From Montifringilla adamsi (taxonomy: Eukaryota; Chordata; Aves; Passeriformes; Passeridae): DNA of 64,000 nucleotides. The position numbers and the translations under genes are program-made. The notes beneath the pieces are model-generated. The model searched no databases. It had not been told where the DNA came from and saw only the letters and a list, made by a program, of their open reading frames with translations. Shown here in pieces: positions 34,869-48,650 of this stretch; within the stretch, counting starts at the first letter, position 1; every line of letters starts with the position of its first letter. The stretch spans positions 310,001 through 374,000 of the forward strand of contig JAGGNK010006437.1 of NCBI GenBank assembly GCA_017590115.1, written 5' to 3'.

Positions 34869-37800
34869 TGTATAGGAAATTAATGAAGACACAGCAAAAA
34901 AAAACTTCCAAAGAGACTCAAAATATAAATCCTTTGTGGGTATAGCCAGTCTTAAAAGGCTTTTTGAAAGTACAGTACCTTTTAAAAGGACAGAGTCTAT
35001 GCATAGAGCTCAGAGATAATTTTACTTATTGTATATGATAAAACTACAGGAAAATTAATTTTCTTCATTACTTTTACAGTAGTAAGAAGGCTGAGAATGG
35101 GCTTTTTTACCTTTTGCACCTATTTTTTAATAGACAAAATATGGAGAGATACTTGAGTGGTAAAATATTCCTGCAAAGATAGGCAGGCCAGTAGTTTAAA
35201 ATATAAAAGAAAAAACAAAACTGAAAAGCTTAGCATGAGCTAAGCAAATACTGGAAATGGAACTGAAATATAGCAGTAAAATAAAAAAAAAATTAAAAAA
35301 AAATTAAACCAAAACAAAACCCACCAAAACAAGTAGTAAACCTAAAAGTAAACCACCAAATTATTTCAAAGGGTGAGAAAAGCATTCGTTGTAAGAAAGT
35401 GATACTCTTATTTGGAAAGCTAAGAAAACCAGGATTTGGCAGAAATCAACGTAGAACAAAGGCAAAGATCAAAAAAAAAGCTTTTTGCTGTGGTAAAAAA
35501 GAAAATATAAGCCCATGAATTTTTGAAAGATACTGAAACTTTGATGACAGCACAAAAAACTCCAGCCTTTGAGATTTTTTTTTTTTGTCAAATAAATCTG
35601 AAAAAACACACTTCACTGTTTTTCTACAGTACATGGTTATATATAATTATTCAATATATGGTATTTTCTTAGTTACAAAATCAAACAAATAGAAAAAGCC
35701 CTCAAAAACAGTTGTGAAAGAAATCAAAATACAAAATATACTGATATTTTTAGGTAGACCACTTCAGATCTTTCTTCTTTTTCAATTCAGTTTCATAAAT
35801 TTTTACTTTTATTAGCTTTTTTTTTTTTAAAGAACTTATTTGGTTAGCAATAATTCAGAAACTACTTTCACCAGTTTGGGATAGGAAATTAGCTGAAATT
35901 GATTCCTCCCCAGGAAGAGTTTCAATGACTCCGAAAATTTCACTAAGAGTTGTTAAGTCCTTATCAGCTCCCCTGCCAAACCTTAACAGCAATATTTTCA
36001 CTTCGTGTTAAACTATTGATTCCCTGGCATTGAAAGGCTGGTAATGACCCCTATAATTATGGAGAAAGACTATCCTAGTATTTCTGCCCAAAGAAAATAT
36101 TAAAATAGGCCTTCAGATAATAACCTGGCTTCTGTATAAATCATCATTATATTTGTGTGTATTCAGAATATATAATTTCTGAGAGTATAAAAAATGCTGC
36201 CTAGATTGCAAGAATAGGTCAACTTTGAATTGAACATTACAAGGTGTATGCATAATTTTTATTATCTTTCTCATCTGAAGATAATGATGCTCTCACGATG
36301 CTCAGGAATGAAAGTAGCTTAAATTTGTTCAGTTGGTATGACTGAAGCATGCTTGTTGGGGACTTTAAATTTTTTGGAGATAGCAGGATACCGTGTACTA
36401 TGCCATGGAGAGAAAAAGACACAGGAACCTCAACAGCTGAATTAGATGACTCTTGTGTTCCAGATTAGTAACATAAATACTCTTGCCAGGAACAGTTATG
36501 GGGAAGATCCAGAAGCAACCATGGTAGATGTGTTTCTGGAATAAGAAATTTTAACTTTTTGGGGAAATAAAAAAAGGAGGAAAAGAGACCTACAAATTTA
36601 TATTAATCTAGTTTCCCTTCAATCAATAGGATTCCTACCCTAGTAGGGAATTAGGTGAAACATTCCAGCACAGTATACAGATCATTCCTGGAGGAGAAAA
36701 ATAAAAATCAAACAATCTCTCAACAAAACTCAGCTTCACCAAAATCATCTCATCACTCAACTACAGTTCTTTTACTGATTGCCAAAGTCAAATCCCATTT
36801 ATGCATATTCCCTTTAATAAAATAAATAGTTAAACCAGAAAATACTGAAACCAAAAAACAGGTATCCATCAGCCTCAATAAATTTGAGTAAGATCTGTAC
36901 ACAATGAGTTCTCCATTTGCTCTTTAACAGCATTTCCAGTAGAATAAAGGGTTGTTGTTTGCTTTTTTCTTTTCCAGAAAAATAAATAATACTTTTATGA
37001 AGAGAAGACATATAAAAGACAATCATAACAATAGGTTTTTTGCTGTTGCTGAGCAAAAAGTTCACAATACTGGGATGTAGTAAGCAGAATCTCAGGTACT
37101 AAATTGTCTTGGTGTGTTACTTCAGATGGAAATACTTTATGCATTTTGTTACTTTGTGAATATTTTTGTGCAATTTTTTTCTCTTTGATAATGTGTTTTA
37201 GAACATTCTGTAAATATTGTTTCAATAACATTTGGCTTAATGAAAACCCTGAGAGATGAAAATGTGTACAAAACATTAACTTATTTTATGCTTAAGAAAA
37301 GACCAGAAGGTCCTTTGTAAAAGCCACTAGGATTTTTTAGATTAGAGAAAGCTTATAGAGGTCGTTCATTATTGCATCCCCTGCATTTCAAGAACAAAAT
37401 ATTTATTCAGCATTTCAAAAAACAAAAATGTTTATTTCTGTAATATAAAATATTATATCAATTCATAATCTTATAATTATTTGAAGCTCACTGTTGCTCT
37501 TACAAGAAAAGTAACAATCAGCATTGGACAGACTACCAAAGAGGGAAAGGAATGTATAAAAATACCAACTGTCAAATAGATCAGAAGAGTGCCAATTAAA
37601 GTTAGGAGTACTTACAAACCACTTTTATTACTTAATATTTTATTAACAAAAAAAATTTAAATTATTAAGCAGCACTATGGATCTGAATTTATGGTGGGGA
37701 GCAGAGGACAGGAAAATCCCCATGACAAGGTCAAAAAATTGAGCAAAGCAGTTAGAACACTGACATTTCACATAGAATACCTTCATAAAGATTATATTTT

Positions 37801-37983
37801 CTTTCTTTTGTAGCAAAGCAATAAGCATTTGAAATAATAAATATTCAAATATCATTTAAGATGCCAGAAATCCTAACTGGGATTTAAAGAGTGCTATGGA
37901 TTTCATTAATAGTCATTGAGCAATACCTATTGGGGAGACTGAACTATTCTGTGCCTTTGTTATAAGTAACACTAGAAGAAAGA

Positions 37984-38434
37984 CATTGAGGGGCTGGAAT
38001 GAGTGCAGAGAAAGGCAACAGAGCTGGGAGTGGGTTTGCAGCACAAGTCTGATGAGGAGCAGCTGAGCATGCTCAGCCTGGAGAAAAGAAGGCTCAGAGG
38101 AGATCCTGTCACTCTCTAAAACTCCCTGAGAGGAGGGTGTAGCCAGGCAGGTCTTGGACTCTTCTGCCAAGTAGCAAGAGATAGGTCAGGAAAAAATGGC
38201 CTCAAGTTGCACCAGAAGAGACTTAGACTGGACATTAGGAATATTTTTTTCACGGAAAGGACTGTCACGCCCTGGAACAGGCTGCCCAGAGAATGCTGTA
38301 GTCATTTTTCCTGGAGGTATTTAAACATCCACTTATGAATATGTCACTTGGAGACATGATTTGCCAGTGCTGGTGGAATGGTTACCCCTGATGGTCTTAA
38401 GGGTCTTTTCCAACCTAAATCATTCTATGATAAG
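37984..38434 (+). mobile_element. CR1 LINE 3' end
   Basis: A 5'-truncated sense CR1 of about 450 bp. It opens with GGGGCTGGAATGAGTGCAGAG, passes through CAGCTGAGCATGCTCAGCCTGGAG, TTAGACTGGACATTAGGAA and GGAACAGGCTGCCCAGAG, and ends with TTCCAACCTAAATCATTCTATGAT, the characteristic CR1 terminus. It corresponds to the end of the reverse-transcriptase ORF plus the 3' UTR; the frame is broken. Confidence 0.92.
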
Positions 38435-40221
38435 AAACAGGACTAGGTCAGCTTCTTTATTATCTTTATTATATTTATAGTATATCTGTAGCTAAGATAT
38501 CAAAGAAATTTAAGAGAGAGAGAGAGTGAGATAGAAGCAATGATGAACAAAGCAAAATTCCAAGGAAAATACAGGGTTTGACGTGGTACAGGAATTCCTG
38601 GGTCTGGAGCTTGCAAATCATATCGCAAAAAAAGAAGTTGCCACAGTACAAGAAAGACATTCCAAATAATGGCAGCACAAACACAGACAAAAAATTCCCA
38701 GTAAATATGGACAGAGTTTGCTTTAGCTGTGCCCCAGTGGAGATTTTACTTCAAGTAGCAGTTTCACAGCAACAGTTTTAGTATTTAATAAACCAGAGCC
38801 AAAAGAAGAAGGAAGAAAATTAACCTTTCCTCAGCAATAAAAGCTGGACTAAAAGAATGTGCAGGTGCAACTAATTTGTAGATCTAGCTTTTGGCTGTTT
38901 TAGTTTTTTTTTCCTGCTAGAAAATATCAATATCTAGTGCCCAAAGCAAAGTAATGTAAGTTCTAGTACTCTTTCAAATTATCAATATGGATGCTTTGAT
39001 ATTTTTCTAATATTTTAGATCTGAAAATCATGTTCATTTCTTTCTACCCCCACAACAGTACAACAAACCCTTACAGACAGTTATTACACCCTATTGCACA
39101 AAACAAGCCGATTTACAGTCTCTTTGCAGGACAGTATCAAATCCTACCTAACAGCAAAAGAACAGAGTTACAGAACTCCTTCAGACACAGCTGGTTAGTG
39201 TAAAATATCAAGATGACCTTGACAAAAATCCCCAACATATTACATTATTTTTATTTTAATTGTTGACTACCCTGAAATATTGCTACTAAATAATTATAGA
39301 TATAAATAGCTGCAATTAAAGTAAGGATGTTTTCATGTTGTTCACAGGTGGACACGCAACCTGAATAAAATCAAAGAGAATTTTTTCTTGTCAAGGACAG
39401 GATAATTGAATGTACAGCTAACAAGACTAGACATAAATTCCAGTACTTTACCTTACAGTTTGCTCAGCTACATACTCTTTAACACAGTTGTGTATAAAAG
39501 TCAAGATCATGATGGCTCCTTGAAACTTTTAAATGAGTCCTTCATAGCTTATGCACATTTTTTAGAAGTGGAAAAATATAGTACTACAATTATTTATATA
39601 AAACACCAATCTGGTTTGTAACAGAGCAGAACTGATTAACACGGATCCAGATTTCATTCTGAAACACACAGCAGGTCACCTCAACATTTAACTGATTCAG
39701 TTAAAGGGATCCATGAGCTAAAGTCATTATGACTGTATCCATACATTTCAAATTAGTTTTACATATGTACATTTGGGATTATAATTTCCTTCAGACTTCC
39801 TTATTTTTTATGGTGGAATTCACCTAAATGGCAATTAATTTCATACAAGAATGGATAAATAATACTTAGTTTAGAAAATAATTACAAGAATAAAAAAAAA
39901 AGGTAATTTGAAAGAATCAAAGACATTATCTTTACGGGTATTTTCCCCTATCATTCTCATTCTGTATCTGTCAGAAATTGTATTCAATATCTAGCCTTTG
40001 GTAGGTTAAGACGAACCCCTGTTGAGAGCTTTGTAACAAGCTGGCTCCTGGATAAGGGCCACAGCCAGATTAATCTGCCCGAGATTAATAGTCTTGAACA
40101 AAGTCCAAGGAAGAAAGAAATGTTTTGCAAATGGCATATTCATAATAATCTCTGTCAGTCAAATTTCTATAAATTGCTGTTGTCAGCTGCAGCTGAAAAT
40201 GCATATATCTGCTTCATCTTT

Positions 40222-40243
40222 ATTTTAGGTGATCACCTAAAAT
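40222..40243. promoter_or_regulatory. Perfect 22-bp palindrome
   Basis: Each arm reads ATTTTAGGTGA, meeting without spacer at TGATCA. The core contains AGGTGA and TCACCT half-sites back to back, resembling an inverted nuclear-receptor-like or T-box/ZEB half-site arrangement. It lies at the end of a motif-rich segment (40010-40260) with ATTAATC, GAACAAAG and CAGCTGCAGCTG. The regulatory reading is inference. Confidence 0.45.
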
Positions 40244-43200
40244 CTTGACAACAGAATGAAAAATTTTCCCACATTAAAATTCCCCCAACATTAAAATCAA
40301 CTCCATAACTCTAAGAACAATAGGAAATCTTTAGTCATTCGAGGATCTATCAAATTAAGATCCTGACCAGATTAAATAATTTATTTCAAGTTCTCCTTGT
40401 CATTGTACTAATTACTTCCTTTAAATCAGGGAGAGCAAAAAAATACAGCTATAAATGTATAGGTGTTACAAAATACAAAGAATTTAATAAAAATCATATA
40501 AACTTTAAAAGGAAGAAGAAAATGCTTGATTTTCCATCTCAATTTTTTTGATAACATAATTAAATTTATAATCATAAGCACAACTTGGCTTCAGTTACAG
40601 CAAGGATTTGAACATCATGTAACATCTTCAGTAAAAGACAGGGAAAAAACAGTAATTTGGCAAATACTTTCCTTTAAAGTAAGTTTCTTTAAAAGTCACT
40701 AATTTATGAGGCAGAGAAAATAGAAGTTAAAGCAATTGAAATTACCCAGTGCCCTAGTTTTGAAGCTTGTTTAGAAATGTTCAAAAATACTGCAGTCAAA
40801 GGAAAGGCATTACTGTGTATTGCATGCAATTTTTTTTTTATTTCTCCATTATCAATTTTAATAATTTGAAAATAAAAATACTGTATTTCAAAAAAGTTTC
40901 AGAAACATAAACTAGTACATTAGTCCATAACAGATTTCTTTTCTGTCAAAATAACCACCCACCCACAAACACTTTCTTGGAAAACAAATGATTCCTCTTT
41001 GCCTTGAAATTAGGATACACAGGTCACCCTGAAATGTTATTCAAAATCAGCCTGATTATGTGCTCATGGATATAACATCCTGCAAGAGATAGATAGCTTT
41101 CAAAAAGGTGCATGAGGAAGGCAGTAAAAAATGGCAACTGAAGCAACCTCTGGCTCACTAAAACACCCATTTCCTGCTTCTTACAGGAGTGAGGTGACAT
41201 AATTTTTTTCTTGAAACTGCAGCCATTTCAAGACTCTTCTCATACATTTATGAAAAGCAGAAGTCAGTACCGTGATATATAAGCACACCTTATGACATAG
41301 ACCAAAAAATATTAAAATGGAAATATTTCTCTCAGTACTGGACAAATTTCTAGTATTTCCCCCAGCACAGGAGCATTAACATTTCTGTTGTTCTTTGGTT
41401 AACAATTTAACTTTAATGTCTGTGATGAAACTACATTTTCTGCTTTGCTAGGCGTGTCTACTGGTTACTTAACCAAGTAATTTTCTTTGTGTTTTTGTAT
41501 GAGAAATGCAATTTTTAAGTAATGCAATAAAGTGATCACATTAGATCTGTTCTCACCTCCAGCAAAAAAAACCTCGAAGATGTATGTTTCTTTGCCATTC
41601 ATCACAGTTTTCAGAGGTGAAGTTTTCAGGATTGTGAGTATCAGGTAAACATATGGAAACTGAACAAGAGAACACAAAAGCAATGTATCTTTTCAGTTGT
41701 TGTATATTGAAATAGAATTTATTTAGCTCCATAAACATGCAGTATCTATACAGTATTTTTTGCCTCAGTATTCACTACGAAGTATCTCTACAGCATTTTC
41801 TTTCATGTTCATTTAATGATTATTACTTAGGTGTGCAAAAAATGAATGGAAAAGGTAGAATTCTAAGCTTTGTATACACTACAGTTAACAAACATAAGAG
41901 GCCTATTCTTATAATTTTACCATTCAACCAGTGTTTAAACTCTGAATTTATCCTAAGATATATAAATGTGCCGTGTGTTCAATAATAAATAGCACTTTTA
42001 ATTTCTCAATATTCAACTTTGTTCCTAATTTTTAGCCTCATTTCACTCTATTTACCATATATTATGTGGACAGATTCTTTTCCAGTTTTATTTACAAACA
42101 TAAAAATTCTTCAAGTTAGATTATATTCATATACAAAAGCAAAGTTAAAATCAGCTTGCATATTGGTCCAAAAAACCCAAGAATTTTTATCAAGGAACTC
42201 ATGGGGAAAAGAAAATAGTAACAAAAAAAATTTTGTAGCTTCATTTCAAGATAACAAATGCAGAAGATTGGGAAAACAGTACTTTCCCATTTTATTTGCA
42301 CATGAATTAAACTCTATGAATCCAAAGAAGCCAAGTAATGAAAACAGAAACTGTAAAAACCAAACAAGCACGCAGAATGTACAATCAATGAAGTAAACTG
42401 CTATAAAACCAAAGACCTTATAAGCAAGAAAAAGAGCACTTTTATTCCCCAAAGTATTCAGAAGTGATCACCTGCAGGAATAGTGTATCTCATCTTGCAC
42501 TTGAACTCGTGTATCTTTAGGCCTAGGGCCATATCAAGTACCAGTGTTTTAGAATTTTATTCCAAATATGATTAATTTTAAAATTCTTCATTTCATCAGT
42601 TTGCATATTATCTCCTTTTCTGACTTCTTTGACAGGCATCTCTATAACTAAGAATGCTGACACTTGCTGCACAAGTATTAATCAGAAAACAAAAAACTGT
42701 TTCTTTGAGCAACCTGTATCTCAAAGAAATTTTGTATTAGGATACATAGGCTTAAGGGAAAAGAGTTTTGCTGTGGAGTCTTGCTATGAAGAGTCAATTC
42801 ACACCTATGAACACATAAAGGGTAACAGCAGAAGATATTGGATCACTTAAAGAACACAGAGGCCACTCCCTGTCTTCACTGCTGCTGCCACAACCCCAAA
42901 AACGCCACCAGGCTTTAGAAAAGGCTTGTTTGGGCTATTATCAGTAGGATGTGGAATTTCTCCCTTTGGTTCATTGTTTCCCAAGGCATTCAAGATGTTG
43001 CTAAAATTCATTTTCCACAAAATGTAAAGACTTTTCTGGTAGCACACATGTACAGGCTTGATAGACTGTCTTCTGCTTCAAGTGAGCTGCAGCTTACACC
43101 TTGTATTTCTGTGAGCAGCAGAGGAAGGAAAAGCTGAATACTACAGCAGGATTTTTTTCACACAGATGGAGTAGACTGAGAGACTCTTGTACCATTTTCT

Positions 43201-46200
43201 GTGCTACTGCTTTTCCAGGAAAGTGTGTGTGGATTGCAGAACCACTTTCCCAGAACACTGAATTTAATCAATATTTTAGAGAAATAGGCAGAGAAGGAAA
43301 GAAAACAGACCTATAAAACAAAAGCAAGAAAAGAAATAACTTCTAAATGCCTTTTCCTCCTCAACTCCTTTCCTTTGTTTTTATTAATAAGTTGTTTAAT
43401 TAAGCTTTTGCTTTGTTCTCTGCACAGTCATTGTGTTCCTAGGACTCTTTTAGAATTAAGATTTACTTTGGACAAGAGGCTAATGAGGCTGGCAGCAATA
43501 TTGTAATTCTGTGTGGAAATGACAGAAGACATTGCTTACACCATTAAACAGACCAAATTTCAATACCTGTTTGCACAATCACTTTCATTACACATCTGAA
43601 AAATTTGGTTCCCTATGTCCATATGAACAAACCTCATCTTCTGGATATGGAGAAATTCAGTCCTTCCCAAAGAGTAGCCATCAGGTTCATCCATCCCCTG
43701 TTGAATGAAAGCACTCACAAACAAGAGCAAAGTGTTAATATAGGGAAGAAAGAGCTTTAGGACAAAGGAAGAAACCTGTCCCTGTAGCATTATTTTGGGC
43801 AGAAATAAATAAAACCACTCAGGATATTGAAATACGTCAGTCATGTAGGCACAGACTTGGCAAACACACAAATAAAACAAACACTTAGCTTGAAATCAGC
43901 CAGGACTTGGTCAGATTCTTTAAAGTAAAAAACGTACTTAATTCTCTTATTCCATTAATAAACTGTGATCATATTTTTTTAGTTGTCCTGCTCTATAAGA
44001 AGGAACACTACAGAACCATGGACACTTCTGACATGTGAGATTATCCCTACTGATTCATGTGAGTTACTGCAAAGCTATTTTTTTCAAGCTAATATCCTTA
44101 GTACATTCCAAAACCCAGTAGTATTAGGCTTAATTTTTTATCATTTTACCATTTTCAACCTAAGATGTTTTTTCATAGATTTCATCTTTGAACACAAAAA
44201 TCAATCATCTATGTAGCATGTTAAAGGTTACATTCTGTTGCTTAGGTCAGTACAATTCTGACAACAATTAAGCAACAGTCATGTTGGCTTTGTCATTGCC
44301 TGTTATTTTTACTAAGTAGCATATTCAGAGGGCATTTATTACATTTAAATTCATTGGCTCAAAATACTCTCTAGAGACTGATTTTTGAAATAATATATAT
44401 ACTTCCCAAGAACAATTGTAAAGAAATACTGCCCTCTTCTGCCAAACCAGGATGAATTTCCATAGAGACTTGCTCTGATTTGGAAAACCAAACTGGATTT
44501 GAATAGATGAAAACTGCCTTTTTTTTAATAGAAGTAAGACTATGTGCTATGTTCAAATAATGTGTTTGAAAGTATTAATTTCCTTTTTTTTTCTTTCTAC
44601 TCAATTGGTAAAATTTCTCTTTTCCCCAGTTCAAAAAGACATTTAAGAGCCCCTAAAATATGGAGACATATTTCAACAGTTTTTTATTTCATAAATAAGC
44701 ACATCAAATTCTACAGTTACTTTCTTGTGTAAATAGATCTGCTTACGATAGACATCTCACATACCCAAGTTCAAATTTTTCCTTCTTTAGAGATTTATGT
44801 ATTGTGATCTCTGATCATTATTGTTGTGTTATTTTTGCACCTTTATCCGTTTACATACATTTTTTAATATTTTGTTTTTTTCAGAGCAGAAGAAGAGTAC
44901 TTAATATCTTGTGCAAACTTAATAGCTTTACCAACATTTGAAAATGGAGCAATATTAATTTTTCAATAAAAAGTAATCCTTCACCCAGCCTGCCTTGAAT
45001 ATTCACTGTCTAAAGTGTGCTTCTGGTATTGAAATAGAAGACATACTCTATGGGTCTAATAATATAGTTATCATCAAAGTGATCAACACAGAGAGTAAAA
45101 AACATCCTCACTGCTTTTGCCAAAGAATATAAATTTACAAAATAGCTTTACACATAACATTCTGTACCTAAGATACCTCTTAAAAAACGTGTAAGAAAAA
45201 ATCAGTCAGGTTTCACAAGCATTTCTAAACTAAAATCCAAACCATCTTAAGGTATTTTTGCATACAATATCTTCCTGTAAAGTGATTTCTTCACATTATT
45301 AAGACATTCTCAATGACATTTGTATCCCATTCCTTCAAAGACTTTGAATTTAACTTTACTTAGTAAAACCTTAGAGACATAATGCTTTGGTTTAAGATAT
45401 TCAAACAAAGCACCTCCAAAAGAGGGGGTTTTTGTCTCCAAAAATGTTATTTTCCATGAACTGGACCTTTCTGCTGAAGTAATGGTTAATATTCATGCCG
45501 TAATTACGAATTCAAACTCTTTTTAAAAAAATGATAAGCAACTGACATTAACTGGATGTCGATTTAAGTACATAGTTTCAAACTGGTCTAATATGAACCC
45601 ACAGAAAACCTATTTCAAATTTCTTTGCCTTTTAGCCATGTTTACTTCCAGAAGTTTTTAGATAAGTAATTTCAACCTTCCTAAAGTATATGAAAAAAAG
45701 TGACAGAATTTTCCTCCTACATTTTTGTCTCCATATAACAGTAAAAAGCTGTACCTTTTGGTTGCCTCCAAGCCCCCTTCAGATTGCAGATTCCAGTATT
45801 CCTGGGGAACAAGTGCCATCTTTCACACAGTGCATGTCAGCATTTTTAAGCTTTAAAAAATTCTAGAATTGTAATTTTATGAAAAGTTATTCTTTTAAAT
45901 ATACTCCTTGAGGAATATATTTGGACCCAGAAGAAACAGGGGAGAAGAACAAAAAAAATAAAGACTGGGAAGTCATATCAGAGAAAGGACAAATATACAA
46001 CCTTTGAGAATGCAAATTTTTTAGACAAGCTTTTATGAATAAAGAATGTGGACTTGTAATACTTGCTAGTAATAAGTAATAAAAGAAATGGATTTAGAAC
46101 AACCAGAAGAAGTATGTATATGGTCAGAGAAACAGGGAAAACTAATATTGAAACAGTGAGATGAGACACCTACCAGTAAATTCATAAAGCCTTACACTCC

Positions 46201-46422
46201 AAGATGAAAAATTATTTAGATATTTGAAGGGTTAGAGAGCTATAACACTTTCAATAGATAGTCGGGGATTTAAAAGAAAAAAAAACAACACCCAAACCAA
46301 AACCAAACAGAGTTTGCAGGTTAAAAAAGCAAGCAAACAAGCGTGTGTCCAAATTCTATTATTTAACCAAATCCTGTTCATTGTAGGAAAGGCCAACAGG
46401 GTAAAAAAAGTGCATGAAAGTT

Positions 46423-46580
46423 AGGAAAAAAAAAAACAAAACCAAAAAACAACAACAACAACAAAATCAAACAAACAAACAAAAACAAACAAAAAAACAA
46501 AAACAAAAAACAAAAACCAAACCCAAAACAAAACAAAACACCAAATAAAGAAAGAAACAAACAAAAAAATCCAAACCAGA
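46423..46580. repeat. A/C simple sequence
   Basis: A run of AAAAC, CAACAA, AAACAAAC and CAAAAACC units. Phenylalanine/leucine-rich minus-strand frames across it are compositional artefacts. Confidence 0.9.
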
Positions 46581-47316
46581 AAAAGAGATCATGCCCTTGT
46601 TAGATTTAATAAAATGCCTGCTATGAGTCAGTAAAGTCACTCTCCAGTGTGATAAGATTTGAGGTGTGATAGAAGTTTTTGTTTTTTCCCTGCTTGTAAA
46701 TGTCAGACTAAGGCAACATGGAGGCCCACTTCTGACAAATAGGCAAACTACAAGGTAGATGGTTAGGCTGACAATGTAACAAGGGAGAGTTTGCAATTGC
46801 AGTCCTTTCTCATCAATGACAAGCCTTTACAAAGCACAACATTCAGCACAATGGCAGCATGCAAATGTAAAGTCGCTATTTTTAATAGGTCTCATTAAAT
46901 TATTGCATCACAATGATCATCCTTTTGGTGCTTAATTACAAAATTAATGGAAATATTCATGTAAGTTTTCTTAATAACTTGAAGATATTGATACTAACTA
47001 TGGATTGTTTTCAACTATGTAATTTTTTTCTAGATTGCCACAGTACTGCATATTTTTTTGCCTCACTAGAATTTCTAATCCAGAACTACATTATGGCAAA
47101 TGCATAGGGCATTTTGCTCAGGAAAACTCCTAACCATTGAGAGTAACTAGCAAGACATTTCTTGATCAATAACATGTGAAAAAAAATTAAAACAGTACTT
47201 GGTCTGAAGATTATACATAGAAAATCATACATTTAAAATGTTCATTTATCTTAATTTCATCAGTGTATGTTTTTGCTGCTTAAACTGTTAAACAGTTTAA
47301 TTTTCCAGTTTTTACT

Positions 47317-48410
47317 TGTTGTTTGAAAGAGAGGTGCCTGCCAAGGAAGGTGGGAACCTCCCTTGGAATGGAAAATGCAACCCCCTTCCCTCCACATTAT
47401 TACAATTACAGTTCTTTACAGAGATATATATACACAAAACAAGGCAGAAAAACAGCAACAACAGCAGCAGCAAGAACAAACAAACCTCAGAGAATCAGCA
47501 GCCGCCTTCTCTCGGCTGTTGAGCCCTTACCCCTTCGGTGCAGTTTCGCTCACAGCCAGCAGGGGCGCTGGTGGCTCTTGGCCGGGCGGGGCAGGTGCGG
47601 AGATTCCCCCGCGGCTGCAGGGGGCGCTGTGCCGCGGGCTCGGTCATTCTTCCCTGTGGTAATGGCGGGCAGGCTGGCAGGAGAGAGAGAAAAGGGGAAT
47701 TCTTTACAAACTCACGCCAGGAAGCCAATTCCTGTGCCCTTCCGGATGGCGAAGTGGGCTGCAGCAGGAACCTCTGGGCAGTGGCTGTAACGGCAGAGGT
47801 GGGCACACACTGGGTGACAAACAAAATGCTGCAGAAACTCAGCAGCCCAGACAGGAGCCGTGGGGTGTCCCGCTGCTGGGTTAAAGTGTAGCAAAAAACC
47901 CAATGCAGCATCAGAAAAAAAGTGGGGCTGGGCAGTGGCACCCAGGCTTCCACAAATGGCCCAGACACACTCCCTCTAAATGAAGGGAGGGGACTGGGGT
48001 CCTGGGTTTTCCCTTGAGGCACCCAAGGAGATGGTGAGTCATTTTCAGTGAGATTGGATCTTCAATAAGGTCCCAGTTCAATGGCTGCTCTCAGGAGCAA
48101 AGCCTCACTCAAGGCAGAAGCAGTAAAAGGTGGAATTCCATGGTGGCAGCGAATTCTCCCACATGAACCGAAGACCGGGGACCTCCCCTCTGATAGGAGA
48201 GCAAGAGAGAGTGAGGAGCTGAGCCCAGCCCCCATGACTCCCCGGCCAAAATCTCACAGTATCTCTTTCCTTCCCAAGAGAAAGGCCCCCAGCTAAGCGT
48301 GCAGCCAGCTGCACCCATTCCTCTCCTCCCCCCCACAGAAACCACTTTTGTCTCTTAAGTATTGGTCATTCCCATCTCATAGGCAGCAAATGGGACAAAA
48401 TTCCCTGAGA
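47317..48410 (-). mobile_element. ERVL-like LTR, about 1.1 kb
   Basis: On the minus strand it starts within TCAGGGAATTTTGTCCCATT and ends GGAGGTTCCCACCTTCC, TTGGCAGGCACCTC and CAAACAACA, with the CA terminus at plus 47317. The end closely parallels the LTR ending at 24297 (CCATTCCAAGGGAAGCTCC, GCAGACACCTGTC), showing shared ancestry. The middle (47480-47800 and 48100-48350) is GC-rich and open in several frames up to 175 codons, none with a known domain, so these are treated as LTR sequence. The right edge abuts an A-rich tract and no target-site duplication was found. Confidence 0.7.
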
Positions 48411-48446
48411 GAAAAAAAAAAAAAGAAAAAAAAAGAAAAAATAAAG
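48411..48446. repeat. A-rich microsatellite (A-runs with single G)
   Basis: Runs of 9-13 A separated by single G, immediately next to the LTR edge. Confidence 0.9.
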
Positions 48447-48650
48447 ATAGGAAAAATCCTAACCTTCAACATAACTCTTCAAAGTTAATGATTATCAATA
48501 TTTTCTCAGGAAAAAATATCAGGTAATGGAAAGCCTCTGTATTAAATACATCAAATGTGATCAAAATATTAATCATTAAATAACTTGCATATCTCGTTCC
48601 AACTAGTTATACAGTATTGGGCATATAACACTGAATCTTTTTAAAGAAAT

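Larger units (their letters stand above)
33853..37983. other. AT-rich intergenic DNA, no gene seen
   Basis: Unique-looking. It contains small slippage duplications near 34278-34330 (GTAACAGATTT twice, TTGTAAGCAATGTTCC twice), an AT microsatellite at 34813-34868, and A-rich stretches near 35280-35330. No frame has a recognisable domain. Confidence 0.5.
38435..47316. other. Long AT-rich region, no confirmed gene
   Basis: No gene confirmed. It holds a 22-bp palindrome (40222-40243), two exon-like open segments (42636-42821 plus; 43567-43697 minus), and A-rich simple sequence (46423-46580). A 125-codon frame at 42019-42396 lies in AT-rich DNA and has no recognisable features. Confidence 0.45.

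Noticed and set aside
42019..42396. 125-codon plus-strand open frame
   Set aside because: Asn/Lys/Phe-rich translation of AT-rich sequence without motifs. Not supported as a gene.
46378..46796. Phe/Leu/Val-rich minus-strand frames suggesting a membrane protein
   Set aside because: They are translations of A/C simple repeats; the hydrophobicity is an artefact of the repeat.
47323..48022. Frames of 117-175 codons on both strands near 47.3-48.0 kb
   Set aside because: They overlap each other inside an ERVL-like LTR with GC-rich sequence. No known domain.
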